From Helicobacter sp. 11S02596-1 (GTDB lineage Bacteria; Campylobacterota; Campylobacteria; Campylobacterales; Helicobacteraceae): 64,000 nt of DNA. The position numbers and the translations under genes are program-made. The notes beneath the pieces were generated by a model that was not told the origin of the DNA, ran no database searches, and saw nothing but the letters and a program-made list of their open reading frames with translations. Of the stretch, positions 21,865 through 31,382 are shown piece by piece. The number at the start of each line of letters is the position of its first letter. Position 1 is the stretch's first letter. The DNA lies in the NCBI RefSeq assembly GCF_002272825.1, contig NZ_MLAM01000008.1:57858-121857 (forward strand), read 5' to 3'.

Positions 21865-23850
21865 TTAAAACAAAAGTTTTTCATCGATACTATCTTGCGT
21901 TTTATTATCTGGGAGCTTCGAACTTTGGGTGTAGTAATAATCGCTCCCATTGATTGTTTTTTTGGCAACACCTTCGGGGATGTCAAATTTTCGCTTCAAG
22001 CCCGGATCAATTTTGAGGACATTCGTCAAAAAATATGCAAATACTGGGGGTGCGATGACCCCGCCAGATTCTTTCGGTCCAATAGGCGTGTTATCATCCC
22101 TGCCAAACCAAACAATAGCCTGAATCGAGGGAGTAAATCCTGAAAACCAGCCATCCACGTTATTGTTCGTTGTCCCTGTTTTGCCCGCGACTTCAATGCC
22201 ATTAACTTTTGCACGCCTGCCTGTGCCATTTGAAACGACTTCTTTGAGAATCGATATGGTCAAAAACGCCTGTTGTGGGGAAGTAACTTGTTTGACTTTG
22301 ATAGGCTCAAATGCTGTGGTATTGCCATCTTTGTCGGTAATGCTTGCAATCAGTGTCGGTTCGACAATGGTCCCGTAGTTTGAAAATATCGAATATTCCT
22401 TGGCTGCACCTAAGGGCGAAATCCCAAAGCTCCCCAAAATAATCGACATATCTCGGGGGACGTTTTTAAAGCCGTAGTCTTGGAGTTGGTTATAAATTTT
22501 ATCAAAACCCACCATTTCTACGAGATTGATCGTAGCGAGGTTGAGCGAGTGGCTCAAGGCTTCTTTGAGCGTTACAAGACCTTTGAAGCTTTTGGAAAAA
22601 TTATTGGGTCGCCAATATTCACTCTCTTTGTCGGCTTCTTTGGTGTCGATATTGTAGTTTTTGTTGAAACTTCTGGCTACATCAGGCACTCTGGTTGCAG
22701 TCGAATACCCATTGTCAAAAGCGATTTGATAGATAAAGGGTTTGATACTGCTCCCTAGCTGTCTTTTTGCTTGCGTGGCTCGATTGAAAGCACTTTTGTT
22801 GTGATCGATACCACCTACTAAAGCGAGGATTTTGCCTGTTTTGGTATCAGTTACTACCATCGCCCCATTGAGGGAGTCATAATCGGTAAGTTCTTCTTCT
22901 GGTGATGGTTCGGGTTTGTTTTTATCCAATCTTGCTTTGATGTTTTCATAGCCAAATTTGAGTGCCTCTTGGGCAATTTTTTGGTAATCCAAATCAATAT
23001 TGAGCCTGATTTGATAGCCCCCGGTTTTGATATCTTCGATCCCAGAAAGTTGTTTCAAAACCTCATCAGTTACGTAAGGAGCAGCATTTTGGGTGAGTGT
23101 TTGGTTATAGACTTGAGGGACTTCAGCAGTGGCTTTTTCAAGCTCTTCTTTGCTGATCCAGCCTAAGGTATGCATTCGATTGATGATATTATTGGCACGA
23201 CTAAGCGAAAAATCGAGATTTTTTGTCGGATCATAGAAACTAGGGGCTCTAGGCAGGGCGACAATCATTGCGATTTCTTTGAGGCTTAGATGATTGAGGG
23301 GTTTTTTAAAATACCCCATCGCAGCGGTTTTGACACCATAATAGCCGTGGCCAAAAAATGTTTGATTGAAATACCTCTCTAGGATTTCTTCTTTGCTTAA
23401 TGTGCGTTCGATTTGGATCGATAGCAATGCTTCTTTGATTTTGCGTGATAAGGTCTTATCACGTGTGAGGACCATATTTTTGATGAGCTGTTGGGTGAGT
23501 GTGCTACCCCCTTCGACGTATTTGCCATTTTTGATATTTTTTATCATTGCCCGCACGATCGCATCAAAATTGATACCGCCGTGTTCAAAATACAGCGTGT
23601 CTTCGACAGCCAAGAGGGCTTCGATCATCTTGGGAGGGATCTCATCAAAATGGGCATAAAATCGAAATTCTGTATCATATACATTGGCGATAAGGCGGTC
23701 TTTGCGGTCAAAAATTTGGGTGGCTATTTGGGGGTGGTAGTTTTTGATTTTGGCAATATCTTTTCGCAAATCCATCCACAATATCGCAATATAAGCAACG
23801 ATGGATAAAATAAAAATTCCTAAAATCAGCACAATTATTTTTTTAAGCAT
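21865..23850 (-). CDS. pbp1A: Penicillin-binding protein 1A (bifunctional class A)
   Basis: 661 aa. One N-terminal membrane anchor (about 4-26). The glycosyltransferase domain has catalytic Glu in VEDTLYFEHGGINFDAI (near 85) and GGSTLTQQLIKN. The transpeptidase domain has SxxK in LGSSIKPFIYQ (near 365), SxN in SHSLNLATINL and KTG in VAGKTGTTNNN (near 555). It polymerises and cross-links peptidoglycan in the periplasm. AAGGTTACTA precedes ATG; it is 8 bases after bioF. Confidence 0.95.
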   Translation of the reverse strand: MLKKIIVLILGIFILSIVAYIAILWMDLRKDIAKIKNYHPQIATQIFDRKDRLIANVYDTEFRFYAHFDEIPPKMIEALLAVEDTLYFEHGGINFDAIVRAMIKNIKNGKYVEGGSTLTQQLIKNMVLTRDKTLSRKIKEALLSIQIERTLSKEEILERYFNQTFFGHGYYGVKTAAMGYFKKPLNHLSLKEIAMIVALPRAPSFYDPTKNLDFSLSRANNIINRMHTLGWISKEELEKATAEVPQVYNQTLTQNAAPYVTDEVLKQLSGIEDIKTGGYQIRLNIDLDYQKIAQEALKFGYENIKARLDKNKPEPSPEEELTDYDSLNGAMVVTDTKTGKILALVGGIDHNKSAFNRATQAKRQLGSSIKPFIYQIAFDNGYSTATRVPDVARSFNKNYNIDTKEADKESEYWRPNNFSKSFKGLVTLKEALSHSLNLATINLVEMVGFDKIYNQLQDYGFKNVPRDMSIILGSFGISPLGAAKEYSIFSNYGTIVEPTLIASITDKDGNTTAFEPIKVKQVTSPQQAFLTISILKEVVSNGTGRRAKVNGIEVAGKTGTTNNNVDGWFSGFTPSIQAIVWFGRDDNTPIGPKESGGVIAPPVFAYFLTNVLKIDPGLKRKFDIPEGVAKKTINGSDYYYTQSSKLPDNKTQDSIDEKLLF

Positions 23851-23858
23851 TAGTAACC

Positions 23859-24956
23859 TTATAGACCTTGAGTTTTTTTGATAATTTTACACAATTTTTT
23901 TGTTTGTTTAGGGGAATTTTTTATAGACAAAACGATTCGCAAGATGGGTTTTTGCACGGTTGGTCTGCGGATTGAGCCGACTAAAAATTTTTTATCTTGG
24001 AGTTTTTTGTGTGCTTGTAGCATTGTTTGGGTATCACCAAAAGGGATGATGAGGATTTGGGATAGCGGGGTAAAACCGAGTGTTTTTTGAACAACTGATT
24101 TGTGGGCGTGGATTTTTTTGATGAGATGGTGTTTGTTTTTTTGAATATATGCTAGATTTGCTAAGGCAAGGGCTACATCAAATAATGACAGAGCGGTTGT
24201 GTAGATGATACTTTTGGCACGATTGCATAAAAAATCGATGACATTTTTATTTGCAAGGATATACGCCCCATAGCTGGCGTAAGCTTTTGAAAGTGTGCCC
24301 ATTTTGATAAAATTTGGCTCAATAGGGAGCTGGTGATAATCAAAATATCCCAATAGATTTTCGCCAATACTGCCTACACTATGCGCCTCATCAACAATCA
24401 GGAGCGCATTTTTTGCAACAGCGATGTTGGCAAATTCTTTATCAGCAATATCACCATCCATCGAATACACGCCCTCAATCGCGATGATGATCCTGCCCTT
24501 TGGCGGGAAAGCATCGATTTTATGGATAAGATCTTGGGGATCATTGTGTTTAAAAAAAACTGCTCTAACTGCTAGGTTTTTGGCAGCATAGATACCGCTG
24601 GCGTGGTATTTTTCATCAATGTATATTTTGTCATTTTTGCGCACTAGTGAATCAAAAAGGGCGATGTTGCCCAAAAATCCACTGCCTAAAACCACGCAAC
24701 TTTCAAATCCATTAAGTTTGGAGAGTTTGGATTCTAGGCTTTGGTGCAAAGGCGAATAACCATTGACCAAAAGCGAGGCTTTTGGAGAATGGTAAGGCTG
24801 TTTGGCAAGGCGTTTGCAAGCTTTTTTTGCAAACTTCTTTTTTTCAGAAAGCCCGAGATAATCATTTGAGGCAAAATCTTTCAGCGTATTTTTGAAGATT
24901 TTGCGCTCCCGATAGAGGTGCGAGTGCTTGATGGCAACAAGCTCTTTGTTAAACAT
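23859..24956 (-). CDS. bioF: 8-amino-7-oxononanoate synthase-like PLP enzyme
   Basis: 365 aa. Alpha-oxoamine synthase motifs: DFASNDYLGLS near 27, ALLIVDEAHSVGSIGE (PLP-binding Asp near 190) and GTLSKAYASYGAY, with the Schiff-base Lys near 223. BioF condenses pimeloyl-ACP and alanine in biotin synthesis. Sister enzymes such as Kbl share the fold, but size, start and the pbp1A-bioF-tlpD order agree with Helicobacter bioF. The ribosome site is weak, and the ATG comes 7 bases after the tlpD stop, so translation may depend on tlpD. Confidence 0.88.
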   Translation of the reverse strand: MFNKELVAIKHSHLYRERKIFKNTLKDFASNDYLGLSEKKKFAKKACKRLAKQPYHSPKASLLVNGYSPLHQSLESKLSKLNGFESCVVLGSGFLGNIALFDSLVRKNDKIYIDEKYHASGIYAAKNLAVRAVFFKHNDPQDLIHKIDAFPPKGRIIIAIEGVYSMDGDIADKEFANIAVAKNALLIVDEAHSVGSIGENLLGYFDYHQLPIEPNFIKMGTLSKAYASYGAYILANKNVIDFLCNRAKSIIYTTALSLFDVALALANLAYIQKNKHHLIKKIHAHKSVVQKTLGFTPLSQILIIPFGDTQTMLQAHKKLQDKKFLVGSIRRPTVQKPILRIVLSIKNSPKQTKKLCKIIKKTQGL

Positions 24957-24963
24957 TTTGAAC

Positions 24964-26277
24964 TTATTTTTCTTTGTTTAGCACGCCTTGAATGATTTTG
25001 TTAATATCTTCTTGTTTTTCAAGCAACATCTCATCAATACAAGTCATCACGCCGTGGCTACCACTTTCCATCCCCGATACTTTTTGATCGATAAATGTTT
25101 TTGAAACGCTATGCGATTTATCTAGGATCGATTTTGCCAAATCATTGGCTTCAGTATGGACGGTAGCGTGGAAGTTATCGAGTTTTTTATACCCTTGTGT
25201 CGTTGCAAAATGTTTCTTGCCATCGCCTTCAAAATACCATTTGCCCAAGCGACAATTTTGATGGGGGACTTGATTGAACGAATCAGAAATATTAAAGAGT
25301 AAGGCGTAGAGATTATTTTTATAAATAGTGTGATCAAGTTTAGCCAACGCACAAAAGATGCGGTTGTTTGAATTGTAGGTGGCGTATTTTGCGAGCTGTG
25401 CGCCGTCTTTGAGTGAATCAACCATTGTGTAGATATTATCAATGCTGGTTTTGACTTCTTCAGTAATCTGGTTGGTCTCATCGGTGCTGGTTTGGATATC
25501 GCTGGCTTCTTGTTGCATTGATTTGACAACAATAGCGATTTCTTTGGTGGCTTTTTGGGTTTTTTCAGCAAGCTTGCGCACTTCATCAGCCACGACAGCA
25601 AATCCCCTGCCGTGTTCGCCCGCCCTTGCTGCTTCAATCGCTGCATTGAGGGCAAGGAGATTGGTTTGTTCAGCGATGTCATCAATGAGTGAGATAACGT
25701 TGGTGATTTCATTGCTACGCTGGGTGAGTGAATTAACCAATGTGATGGCATTTTGCATTTTTTCATAGAGATTATTCACGCTTTCAGAAGCTTTGACACT
25801 GATTTCTAAGCCTTGAACCCCGCTTTCTTCAGCTTGCACGGCTTTTTCTAAGATATTTTTGCTATCAGTGAGGATGTCTTGAAAGGAAGCTTGTGCCCCC
25901 ATCAAGCCATCTTTGATACTTGCGTGGTAAGTTTGGAAAAGATCCAATCCCGTGCCTTTCTCGAACATAGATTCACTCTCAAGAAGAGCATAATACGTGA
26001 TCCCATCTATATTTGTGCTTTTGACTTTAAAGCTGTGATTTTTGAAAGAAGCCGTAGCGTCGGTTTCTTTGAGGCAATAAACGATTTCATCAAGATCTGA
26101 AATCTTTGAAGCATTTTCGTTTTTAAAGACGATTTTCCCGTTTTTCACGCCGATGAGGGCTTCTTGAACCGAAAATTCTGCTAACGATTTGTAGCAATCA
26201 ATCTGTTTTTTAAGCCGATCGATTTCAGCATCTTTTTGAGCCATTTCAAATTGAATCTTTTTATTGCTTCCAAACAT
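24964..26277 (-). CDS. tlpD: Cytosolic methyl-accepting chemoreceptor, TlpD-like
   Basis: 437 aa with no membrane segment or signal. The hairpin tip of the signalling domain is visible as [20 protein letters not shown] (about 209-228), followed by [22 protein letters not shown]-terminal CZB zinc-binding domain follows, with its His in [10 protein letters not shown] (near 315) and Cys in [17 protein letters not shown] (near 340). H. pylori TlpD is of equal length and senses oxidants and metabolic stress through this domain. It signals to CheA/CheW. GAGGTGAACA sets ATG. It is divergent to fur. Confidence 0.92.
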   Translation of the reverse strand: MFGSNKKIQFEMAQKDAEIDRLKKQIDCYKSLAEFSVQEALIGVKNGKIVFKNENASKISDLDEIVYCLKETDATASFKNHSFKVKSTNIDGITYYALLESESMFEKGTGLDLFQTYHASIKDGLMGAQASFQDILTDSKNILEKAVQAEESGVQGLEISVKASESVNNLYEKMQNAITLVNSLTQRSNEITNVISLIDDIAEQTNLLALNAAIEAARAGEHGRGFAVVADEVRKLAEKTQKATKEIAIVVKSMQQEASDIQTSTDETNQITEEVKTSIDNIYTMVDSLKDGAQLAKYATYNSNNRIFCALAKLDHTIYKNNLYALLFNISDSFNQVPHQNCRLGKWYFEGDGKKHFATTQGYKKLDNFHATVHTEANDLAKSILDKSHSVSKTFIDQKVSGMESGSHGVMTCIDEMLLEKQEDINKIIQGVLNKEK

Positions 26278-26395
26278 TGTTCACCTCTGTGCTTTTGTAG
26301 ATTTTGTAAAGTAATCATACTTGATTTTTGCCCAATAATTCATTAAAATTGCATAAGATTCATTTTTAGTTTTACAAAAAATAACCCACTAAGAG

Positions 26396-26401
26396 TAAAA
26401 T
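26396..26401 (+). promoter_or_regulatory. Probable -10 of fur
   Basis: TAAAAT 47 bases before the fur ATG in an AT-rich divergent region (26278-26447) shared with tlpD. Fur genes are commonly autoregulated, but no operator can be called by eye here. Confidence 0.35.
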
Positions 26402-26447
26402 ACAAAGTGGCACGCCATTTGATGAAATTTTAAAAATCGAGGTTTGT

Positions 26448-26900
26448 ATGCAAAATAGACTAGAGACATTGGAATCAATACTGGATAGACTGCGATCATC
26501 CATCAAGAAAAATGGTTTGAAAAATTCCAAGCAGCGAGAAGAAATCATCACCGTTCTTTACAAGAGTGGGACGCATTTAAGCCCTGAAGAAATCGCCTCT
26601 GAGGTAAAAGTCAAGGATAGAACGACGAGCATTTCTTCGGTTTATCGGATATTGAGTTTTTTGGAAAAAGAAAACTTTATCACCGCTTTGGAAGCCGATA
26701 AAAGTGGCAGGAGATACGAAATCGCTGCAAAAGAACATCACGATCACATCATTTGCCTAAATTGCGGGGATATTATTGAGTTTGTCGATCCTGAAATCGA
26801 AGATAGACAAATCAAAGTCGCCCATAAATACAATGCCAAGTTGGTGAGCCACAATATGAAGCTATTTGTCTTTTGTGAAAAATGCCAAAAAGCTAAATAA
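26448..26900 (+). CDS. fur: Ferric uptake regulator
   Basis: 150 aa. The N-terminal extension plus ETLESILDRLRSSIKKNGLK is typical of Helicobacter Fur. The DNA-recognition helix is in SISSVYRILSFLEKENFI (near 65), the His-rich metal site is AAKEHHDHIICLNCGDI (near 95) with CxxC, and a second CxxC, FCEKC, is near the C-terminus. It represses iron uptake genes with Fe(II), and in Helicobacter also acts in the apo form. GAGG lies 7 bases before ATG. It overlaps pseI 3' to 3' by 8 bases. Confidence 0.96.
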   Translation: MQNRLETLESILDRLRSSIKKNGLKNSKQREEIITVLYKSGTHLSPEEIASEVKVKDRTTSISSVYRILSFLEKENFITALEADKSGRRYEIAAKEHHDHIICLNCGDIIEFVDPEIEDRQIKVAHKYNAKLVSHNMKLFVFCEKCQKAK

Positions 26901-27906
26901 AATCCCCAAATTCTAGCGGTTTGCCAAATGGCAAATCGTGGCGTGCCTTTTTCCCAATAATTTCTTTGAGATGTTTTGGCGGGATACCATCGTTCGGTCT
27001 GATAGAACGGATATTATTGCGGGTGAGTGCCTCGCCTTTTTTGATATTTTGAGCGACAAAAAGGCTACGAGCAAATTTTCGCCTTTTTTGCAAAATCCCT
27101 GCGTCTATTTTGGGTTCTTTTTCTCCTAAGGCACAAATGCAGTATTCAATTTGCTTTACCATTTCTTTAAATTCGTCCATATCCATACTAAAAGCAACAT
27201 CAGGTCCCCCTAAGGATTTGTCTAAAATAAAATGCTTTTCTATCATACTCGCCCCCAAAGTTGTCGCGATGATAGGCGATAGATAGCCTTGTGTGTGGTC
27301 AGATAACCCGTATTTGACGCCATATTTTTTGCCTAACTGGGGCATTGAAAGCAAGTGGGCATCTTCTAGCGGGGCAGGATAGGAGCTGGTGCATTTTAGT
27401 AGCGTAATATCTTGGTTTTGGGCTTCTTTGCACGTTTCAATCGCAAGCGTGATTTCATCTTCGGTGGCGATTCCGGTTGAGATGATGATAGGTTTGTGCG
27501 TTTTGGCGACGTGATAGATCAAATCAATATCAGTGATTTCAAAACTTGCGATTTTATACATCGGGCAATCTAGGGATTCAAGAAACTCCAAAGCCTTGAG
27601 ACTAAAGGGCGAGCTAAAGATGGTTAGACCGATTTTTTTAGCCAAGTCAAAAAGCTCTGGATGCCATTCCCAAGGCGTGTAGGCTTCTTCATAGAGTTCA
27701 TAGAGGGTTTTGCCATCCCAGAGTGTGCCGGAGTTGATCTCAAAATACTTGTTTTTGGCATTGAGTGTGAGGCATTCAGGCGTATAAGTTTGGAGTTTGA
27801 TAGCATCTGCTCCGCATTCTTTGGCACCTAGAATGGAGGCTTTGGCGACTTCTAGGCTTTGGTTGTGGTTGGCACTGAGTTCTGCGATGATGATGGGTTT
27901 GTGCAT
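26893..27906 (-). CDS. pseI: Pseudaminic acid synthase
   Basis: 337 aa. The NeuB/PseI barrel starts IIIAELSANHNQSLEVA; DAIKLQTYTPE (near 35) and EKHFILDKSLGGPDVAFSMD (near 225) are the family's active-site strips. The C-terminal SAF antifreeze-like domain includes RNNIRSIRPNDGIPP. It condenses 2,4-diacetamido-2,4,6-trideoxy-L-altrose with PEP, the fifth step of CMP-pseudaminic acid synthesis for flagellin glycosylation. TAATG overlap with pseH. Confidence 0.94.
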   Translation of the reverse strand: MHKPIIIAELSANHNQSLEVAKASILGAKECGADAIKLQTYTPECLTLNAKNKYFEINSGTLWDGKTLYELYEEAYTPWEWHPELFDLAKKIGLTIFSSPFSLKALEFLESLDCPMYKIASFEITDIDLIYHVAKTHKPIIISTGIATEDEITLAIETCKEAQNQDITLLKCTSSYPAPLEDAHLLSMPQLGKKYGVKYGLSDHTQGYLSPIIATTLGASMIEKHFILDKSLGGPDVAFSMDMDEFKEMVKQIEYCICALGEKEPKIDAGILQKRRKFARSLFVAQNIKKGEALTRNNIRSIRPNDGIPPKHLKEIIGKKARHDLPFGKPLEFGDFI

Positions 27907-28448
27907 TATGATTCCTCTTGATGGCTTTTGTGATGATTTTTTTTCGGGTTTATTTTGCCATAGATAAAAACATCGCGATATGTGCCATCTTGGCAGATAA
28001 ATTCGAGCAATTTTCCCTCTCTGATATAATCGTGTTTTTGATAAAAAGCGATGGCTTTTTCGTTGGTTGCCATCACCTCTAAATGCAGGCTATGCAGACC
28101 AAATTCTTCAAAACCGATGTGTTCTAGACAGCTCAAAATCTCTGTGCCTACGTTAGAGAGATGGGGATTTTTGTAAATCCCCAAATATGCGTGGTGATGG
28201 GTTTGGTTGTGTCGTGTGATCGAGCCTACGCCAAGTAAGATTTGATTTTTCTTAAAAAGCCAATAATGGCTTGTAGGGGTTTTTTTGAGATCCTCTATAA
28301 ATCGCAGATGGGAAGCAAGCGAGATGTTTTTTGAATACATCCAAAAGGATGTGCTAGGGTGGTTTCTAAACTCCAGAACTTTTGCGTGGTCATCATCATC
28401 CATTTGCGTAAAATCCAGGGCGTAGATGGGCTCGATATAAAAATTCAT
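27906..28448 (-). CDS. pseH: Pseudaminic acid pathway N-acetyltransferase
   Basis: 180 aa, GNAT fold: an early FRNHPSTSFWMY, acetyl-CoA loop region around GIYKNPHLSNVGTEIL (near 112) and LHLEVMATNEKAIAFYQKHD (about 138-157). PseH acetylates the 4-amino group of the UDP-linked altrose intermediate. AAGGAAGAGG precedes ATG; ATGA overlap with pseG and TAATG with pseI. The last residues are His/Lys-rich. Confidence 0.92.
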   Translation of the reverse strand: MNFYIEPIYALDFTQMDDDDHAKVLEFRNHPSTSFWMYSKNISLASHLRFIEDLKKTPTSHYWLFKKNQILLGVGSITRHNQTHHHAYLGIYKNPHLSNVGTEILSCLEHIGFEEFGLHSLHLEVMATNEKAIAFYQKHDYIREGKLLEFICQDGTYRDVFIYGKINPKKNHHKSHQEES

Positions 28449-29428
28449 TCCTCTTCCTTGTGGGCAATATTAGGTGAAATTTGTTCGTGCAAAATCTTGC
28501 CAAGTGCTTCTTTTAGGCGTTTTCCAAAAGGTATATTTTGAAATTTCCCAATCATTTCTTTGCGTTTTTCTATCGGTTCGATCGCTTCCAAATCCGCCTT
28601 TAGGTTTGATAAGTTAGTGATTTTCATCGCGCCGTGTTTTTCCCAATTTTTGGCTTGAAACATCTGGTTGGTAGCAACAGGAATGATAAGCGTCGGGACT
28701 TGTGCCATCGCTAGTTCGTTCAATGTCCCCCCGCCTGCCGATATGCCAACATCACATTGTGCCATCAGTCTTGCCATTTCGCTAGGGCATAGATGGGGGT
28801 AATGCTTGATTTTTTTGGATTTGGGAAGTTTGGGGTTCTTGCTTGAGATGATATGAAGCGTGTAGGGTTTGTCTTTGATGATATGAGCGATTTGCTCGGC
28901 ATTATGGGTGCAATCACTGCCCCCAAATGTGATAAGCAGATCTGTAATATGGGGCTTTGGGGTTTTTTTGCAGAAAAATTGGCTATCTGTTATCAAAAAT
29001 TCAATCCCAGCAAGGAATATTTGCCCGCCCATATCTAGCGATGTTTTGGGTGTTTCGGGATAAAGACTCTCTGCCCCCAACGCCCCGTTTAAGATCACAG
29101 CATTTTGAGGATAAATCAGGCGATTATTATCATCAAAGACAATGATTTTTTTTGTCAATGAAGCGATTTTTTCATAGATTTTTTGTTCGGCTTCATAGCT
29201 ATCGATCACGGCAATTTCGAATGTTTCTAAGATTTTTTCGATCACAGGTGTTTCTAGCCATTCACAATAAACATCCCGCAATGCTAAATTGCTCAAATCC
29301 TCATCGCCACGCTGGTAGATCGTGGCTTGATAGCCCAGTGTTGCAAGCAGATTTTTTAGGCGATAGCAACGCATCAAATGCCCCAAACCTTGCGTTTGTC
29401 CGGCTTCAGAAAATATGGCTATCCTCAT
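28445..29428 (-). CDS. pseG: UDP-sugar hydrolase of pseudaminic acid synthesis
   Basis: 327 aa. MRIAIFSEAGQTQGLGHLMR is the family start with the catalytic His; later motifs are LLITFGGSDCTHNA (near 165) and GISAGGGTLNELAMA with PTLIIPVA. PseG removes UDP from the diacetamido-altrose before PseI. I place the start at 29428, where ATGA overlaps the pseF stop, instead of a frame 14 codons longer. Part of the contiguous pseF-G-H-I run. Confidence 0.93.
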   Translation of the reverse strand: MRIAIFSEAGQTQGLGHLMRCYRLKNLLATLGYQATIYQRGDEDLSNLALRDVYCEWLETPVIEKILETFEIAVIDSYEAEQKIYEKIASLTKKIIVFDDNNRLIYPQNAVILNGALGAESLYPETPKTSLDMGGQIFLAGIEFLITDSQFFCKKTPKPHITDLLITFGGSDCTHNAEQIAHIIKDKPYTLHIISSKNPKLPKSKKIKHYPHLCPSEMARLMAQCDVGISAGGGTLNELAMAQVPTLIIPVATNQMFQAKNWEKHGAMKITNLSNLKADLEAIEPIEKRKEMIGKFQNIPFGKRLKEALGKILHEQISPNIAHKEEE

Positions 29429-30111
29429 CGGGTGTGTTTGAGTTTGTATTTGATTTCTGCAATCTCCCAATCATCGGGCGTATCGATGTCTTGGACGGAC
29501 ATTCTCGGCAAAACAATCCCCAAAGAATGGGACGCAAAAATCGATTTTTGCTCCAAAAACGCCCCGGCTTTCCCCCAATAAAATGCACCGGCATCGTGAT
29601 AGACTTCAGCGAGATCTTGCGAGCGTGTGGAGGAGTGTTCAGGAAAAAGCATAGAAATATTTTCATTATCAATCAAAAACCCTCTCCAAGGCGTGAAATC
29701 AAAGCACACACACGAAAATGCGTAGAGTTTTTCAGGATTCCCTAGCAGTTTTTGCAAACCCAAAATGATATATTCGGTCTCCAAAAGCGGTGCAGTCGGG
29801 TAAATACAGCAGGCTAAATCATCGTTTGAGGCATTTATTTCTTGGAGTGCGTGGGCGATCACCGGCAATGTCGGCGTGGTATCACTGGCAAGAAGCGCAG
29901 GGCGCATAAAGGGTGTTTGCGCCCCGTAATCTCTGGCAGTTTGGGCGATTTCCTCATCATCTGTGCTGACGATGACACTATCAAATACCTTGCAAGCAAG
30001 GGCATTTTGGATCGAGTAGGCAAGGATGGGCTGGTCGCAAAAAAGGCGGATGTTTTTTTTTGGAATGCGCTTACTGCCCCCTCTAGCGGGAATGATGGCG
30101 ATTTTTTTCAT
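29425..30111 (-). CDS. pseF: CMP-pseudaminic acid cytidylyltransferase
   Basis: 228 aa. AIIPARGGSKRIPKKNIR is the CTP-binding start of the NeuA/PseF family; DSVIVSTDDEEIA and MSVQDIDTPDDWEIAE complete it. It activates pseudaminic acid with CTP for transfer to flagellin. First of the pse run, 1 base after flgH, whose last codons hold its weak ribosome site, so transcription with flgH is likely. Confidence 0.94.
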   Translation of the reverse strand: MKKIAIIPARGGSKRIPKKNIRLFCDQPILAYSIQNALACKVFDSVIVSTDDEEIAQTARDYGAQTPFMRPALLASDTTPTLPVIAHALQEINASNDDLACCIYPTAPLLETEYIILGLQKLLGNPEKLYAFSCVCFDFTPWRGFLIDNENISMLFPEHSSTRSQDLAEVYHDAGAFYWGKAGAFLEQKSIFASHSLGIVLPRMSVQDIDTPDDWEIAEIKYKLKHTR

Positions 30112-30112
30112 C

Positions 30113-30841
30113 TTAGTAGGGCCATTCTGTTTCTAGGGCATCAGAGGCAAATTTTTTCTTATTGGTATTGCTCAACGCCCCGATATTGCTGTATTGGATC
30201 TTGGCATCAGCGATGAATTTCGATTGGATTGTATTATCACGGCTAATATCATAAGGTCGGATCACCCCGCTGATACGCAAAATCTGCTTTTCTCCATCGA
30301 CTAAAACCTCTTTATTCCCATAGATGAAATAATTCCCATTTTCTAGGACTTTGATGATTCTAGCGGTAACGCTTAGGGTGAGGTTTTCGTTTTTGCTTTG
30401 TGAGCCACCGCCTTTAAAATTGGTATTATCGCTGGGTTTGGTGAGGCTATAATTGGTCTGATCATCAAGAAATTCCGCTGATTGCTTTTTTTTCTCATCA
30501 TTGCCATTGTAGCTCAATCGTGGCGGGGTGCTATTCCCCCCTGATGTGGTGTCGTAGCTTTTGGATGCTGAATAGTTCGCACTGGAGGACTCTGCGATAA
30601 GCACGGTGATAAGATCATCAGGCTTCATCGCTCGCCTATCGGCGAATAATGGTCTCTCCCCTTGCCCAAAAAGACTGCCGGGCTTGCTAAATTCTGGGAC
30701 AAATTCTTTGGAGGGCATTTCCTCGACATATGCGGGAGGATTGAGGTCGATTTCGGGTTCATACGCTTGAATGCAAACAACCATCAAGCCTGCGAGTGAT
30801 ATTTTTGCCAAAAAGCTTTTTGTAATGCTAACATTTTTCAT
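30113..30841 (-). CDS. flgH: Flagellar L-ring protein
   Basis: 242 aa. Core motif LFADRRAMKPDDLITVLIAE (about 65-84) and the C-terminal ISGVIRPYDISRDNTIQSKF are diagnostic. FlgH forms the outer-membrane bushing of the flagellar rod. Usually it is a lipoprotein; here the only early Cys is in GLMVVCIQA, whose -1 Val is not a normal lipobox residue, so lipidation is uncertain. AAGGA is 7 bases before ATG 30841; a TTG 6 bases earlier is less likely. It precedes pseF. Confidence 0.93.
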   Translation of the reverse strand: MKNVSITKSFLAKISLAGLMVVCIQAYEPEIDLNPPAYVEEMPSKEFVPEFSKPGSLFGQGERPLFADRRAMKPDDLITVLIAESSSANYSASKSYDTTSGGNSTPPRLSYNGNDEKKKQSAEFLDDQTNYSLTKPSDNTNFKGGGSQSKNENLTLSVTARIIKVLENGNYFIYGNKEVLVDGEKQILRISGVIRPYDISRDNTIQSKFIADAKIQYSNIGALSNTNKKKFASDALETEWPY

Positions 30842-30935
30842 CGTCAAATCCTTTTTAAAACTTCTGCTGGGATTTACAACTTGCGAAGTGTTCTTAGGTT
30901 ATAATCAAAAGCAAAGTTTATTCCAAAGGATAAAA

Positions 30936-31382
30936 ATGAGTGCGATCAAAGAAAAAATGGCACAAGATCTCAAAACGGCGATGAAAGAAGGGAATACCTT
31001 TTTGCGTGATACGTTGCGTTTGCTTAATAGCGCGTGCAAACAAATTGAAGTCGATGAGAGAAAAACCCTCAGCAATGATGATGTCATAGGGATTTTAAAG
31101 AGTGCTTACAAACAACGAGAAGACGCCGCACAAGCCTACAAAAACGCCCAAAGATTGGATTTGTATGAAAAAGAAACCGCAGAAATGCAAATCATTTTAG
31201 CGTATTTGCCCAAGCAACTTAGCGATGAAGAACTCGAAACTGAAGTTACCCAAGCTATCGAAAATATCGGGGCGCAAGGTCCCAAAGATATGGGAAAAGT
31301 GATGGGGGCGCTCAAACATCTTAGCCAAGTCGCTGATGGGCGACGCCTTTCTGAAATGGTCAAAAAACATTTGAATCAATAA
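30936..31382 (+). CDS. yqeY: GatB/YqeY domain protein
   Basis: 148 aa, helical. MSAIKEKMAQDLKTAMKEGN and LRDTLRLLNSACKQIEVDER are the YqeY start; LAYLPKQLSDEELE and GPKDMGKVMGALKHL are the GatB tail-like helices. The domain resembles the tRNA-binding C-terminus of GatB, and the role of the stand-alone form is not established. AAAGGATAAAA sets ATG 30936; a much longer upstream frame is not supported. Overlaps nuc by 7 bases, convergent. Confidence 0.88.
   Translation: MSAIKEKMAQDLKTAMKEGNTFLRDTLRLLNSACKQIEVDERKTLSNDDVIGILKSAYKQREDAAQAYKNAQRLDLYEKETAEMQIILAYLPKQLSDEELETEVTQAIENIGAQGPKDMGKVMGALKHLSQVADGRRLSEMVKKHLNQ

Noticed and set aside
26278..26447. Fur box in the fur/tlpD gap
   Set aside because: The gap is AT-rich enough that partial matches occur by chance; no convincing 19-base dyad.
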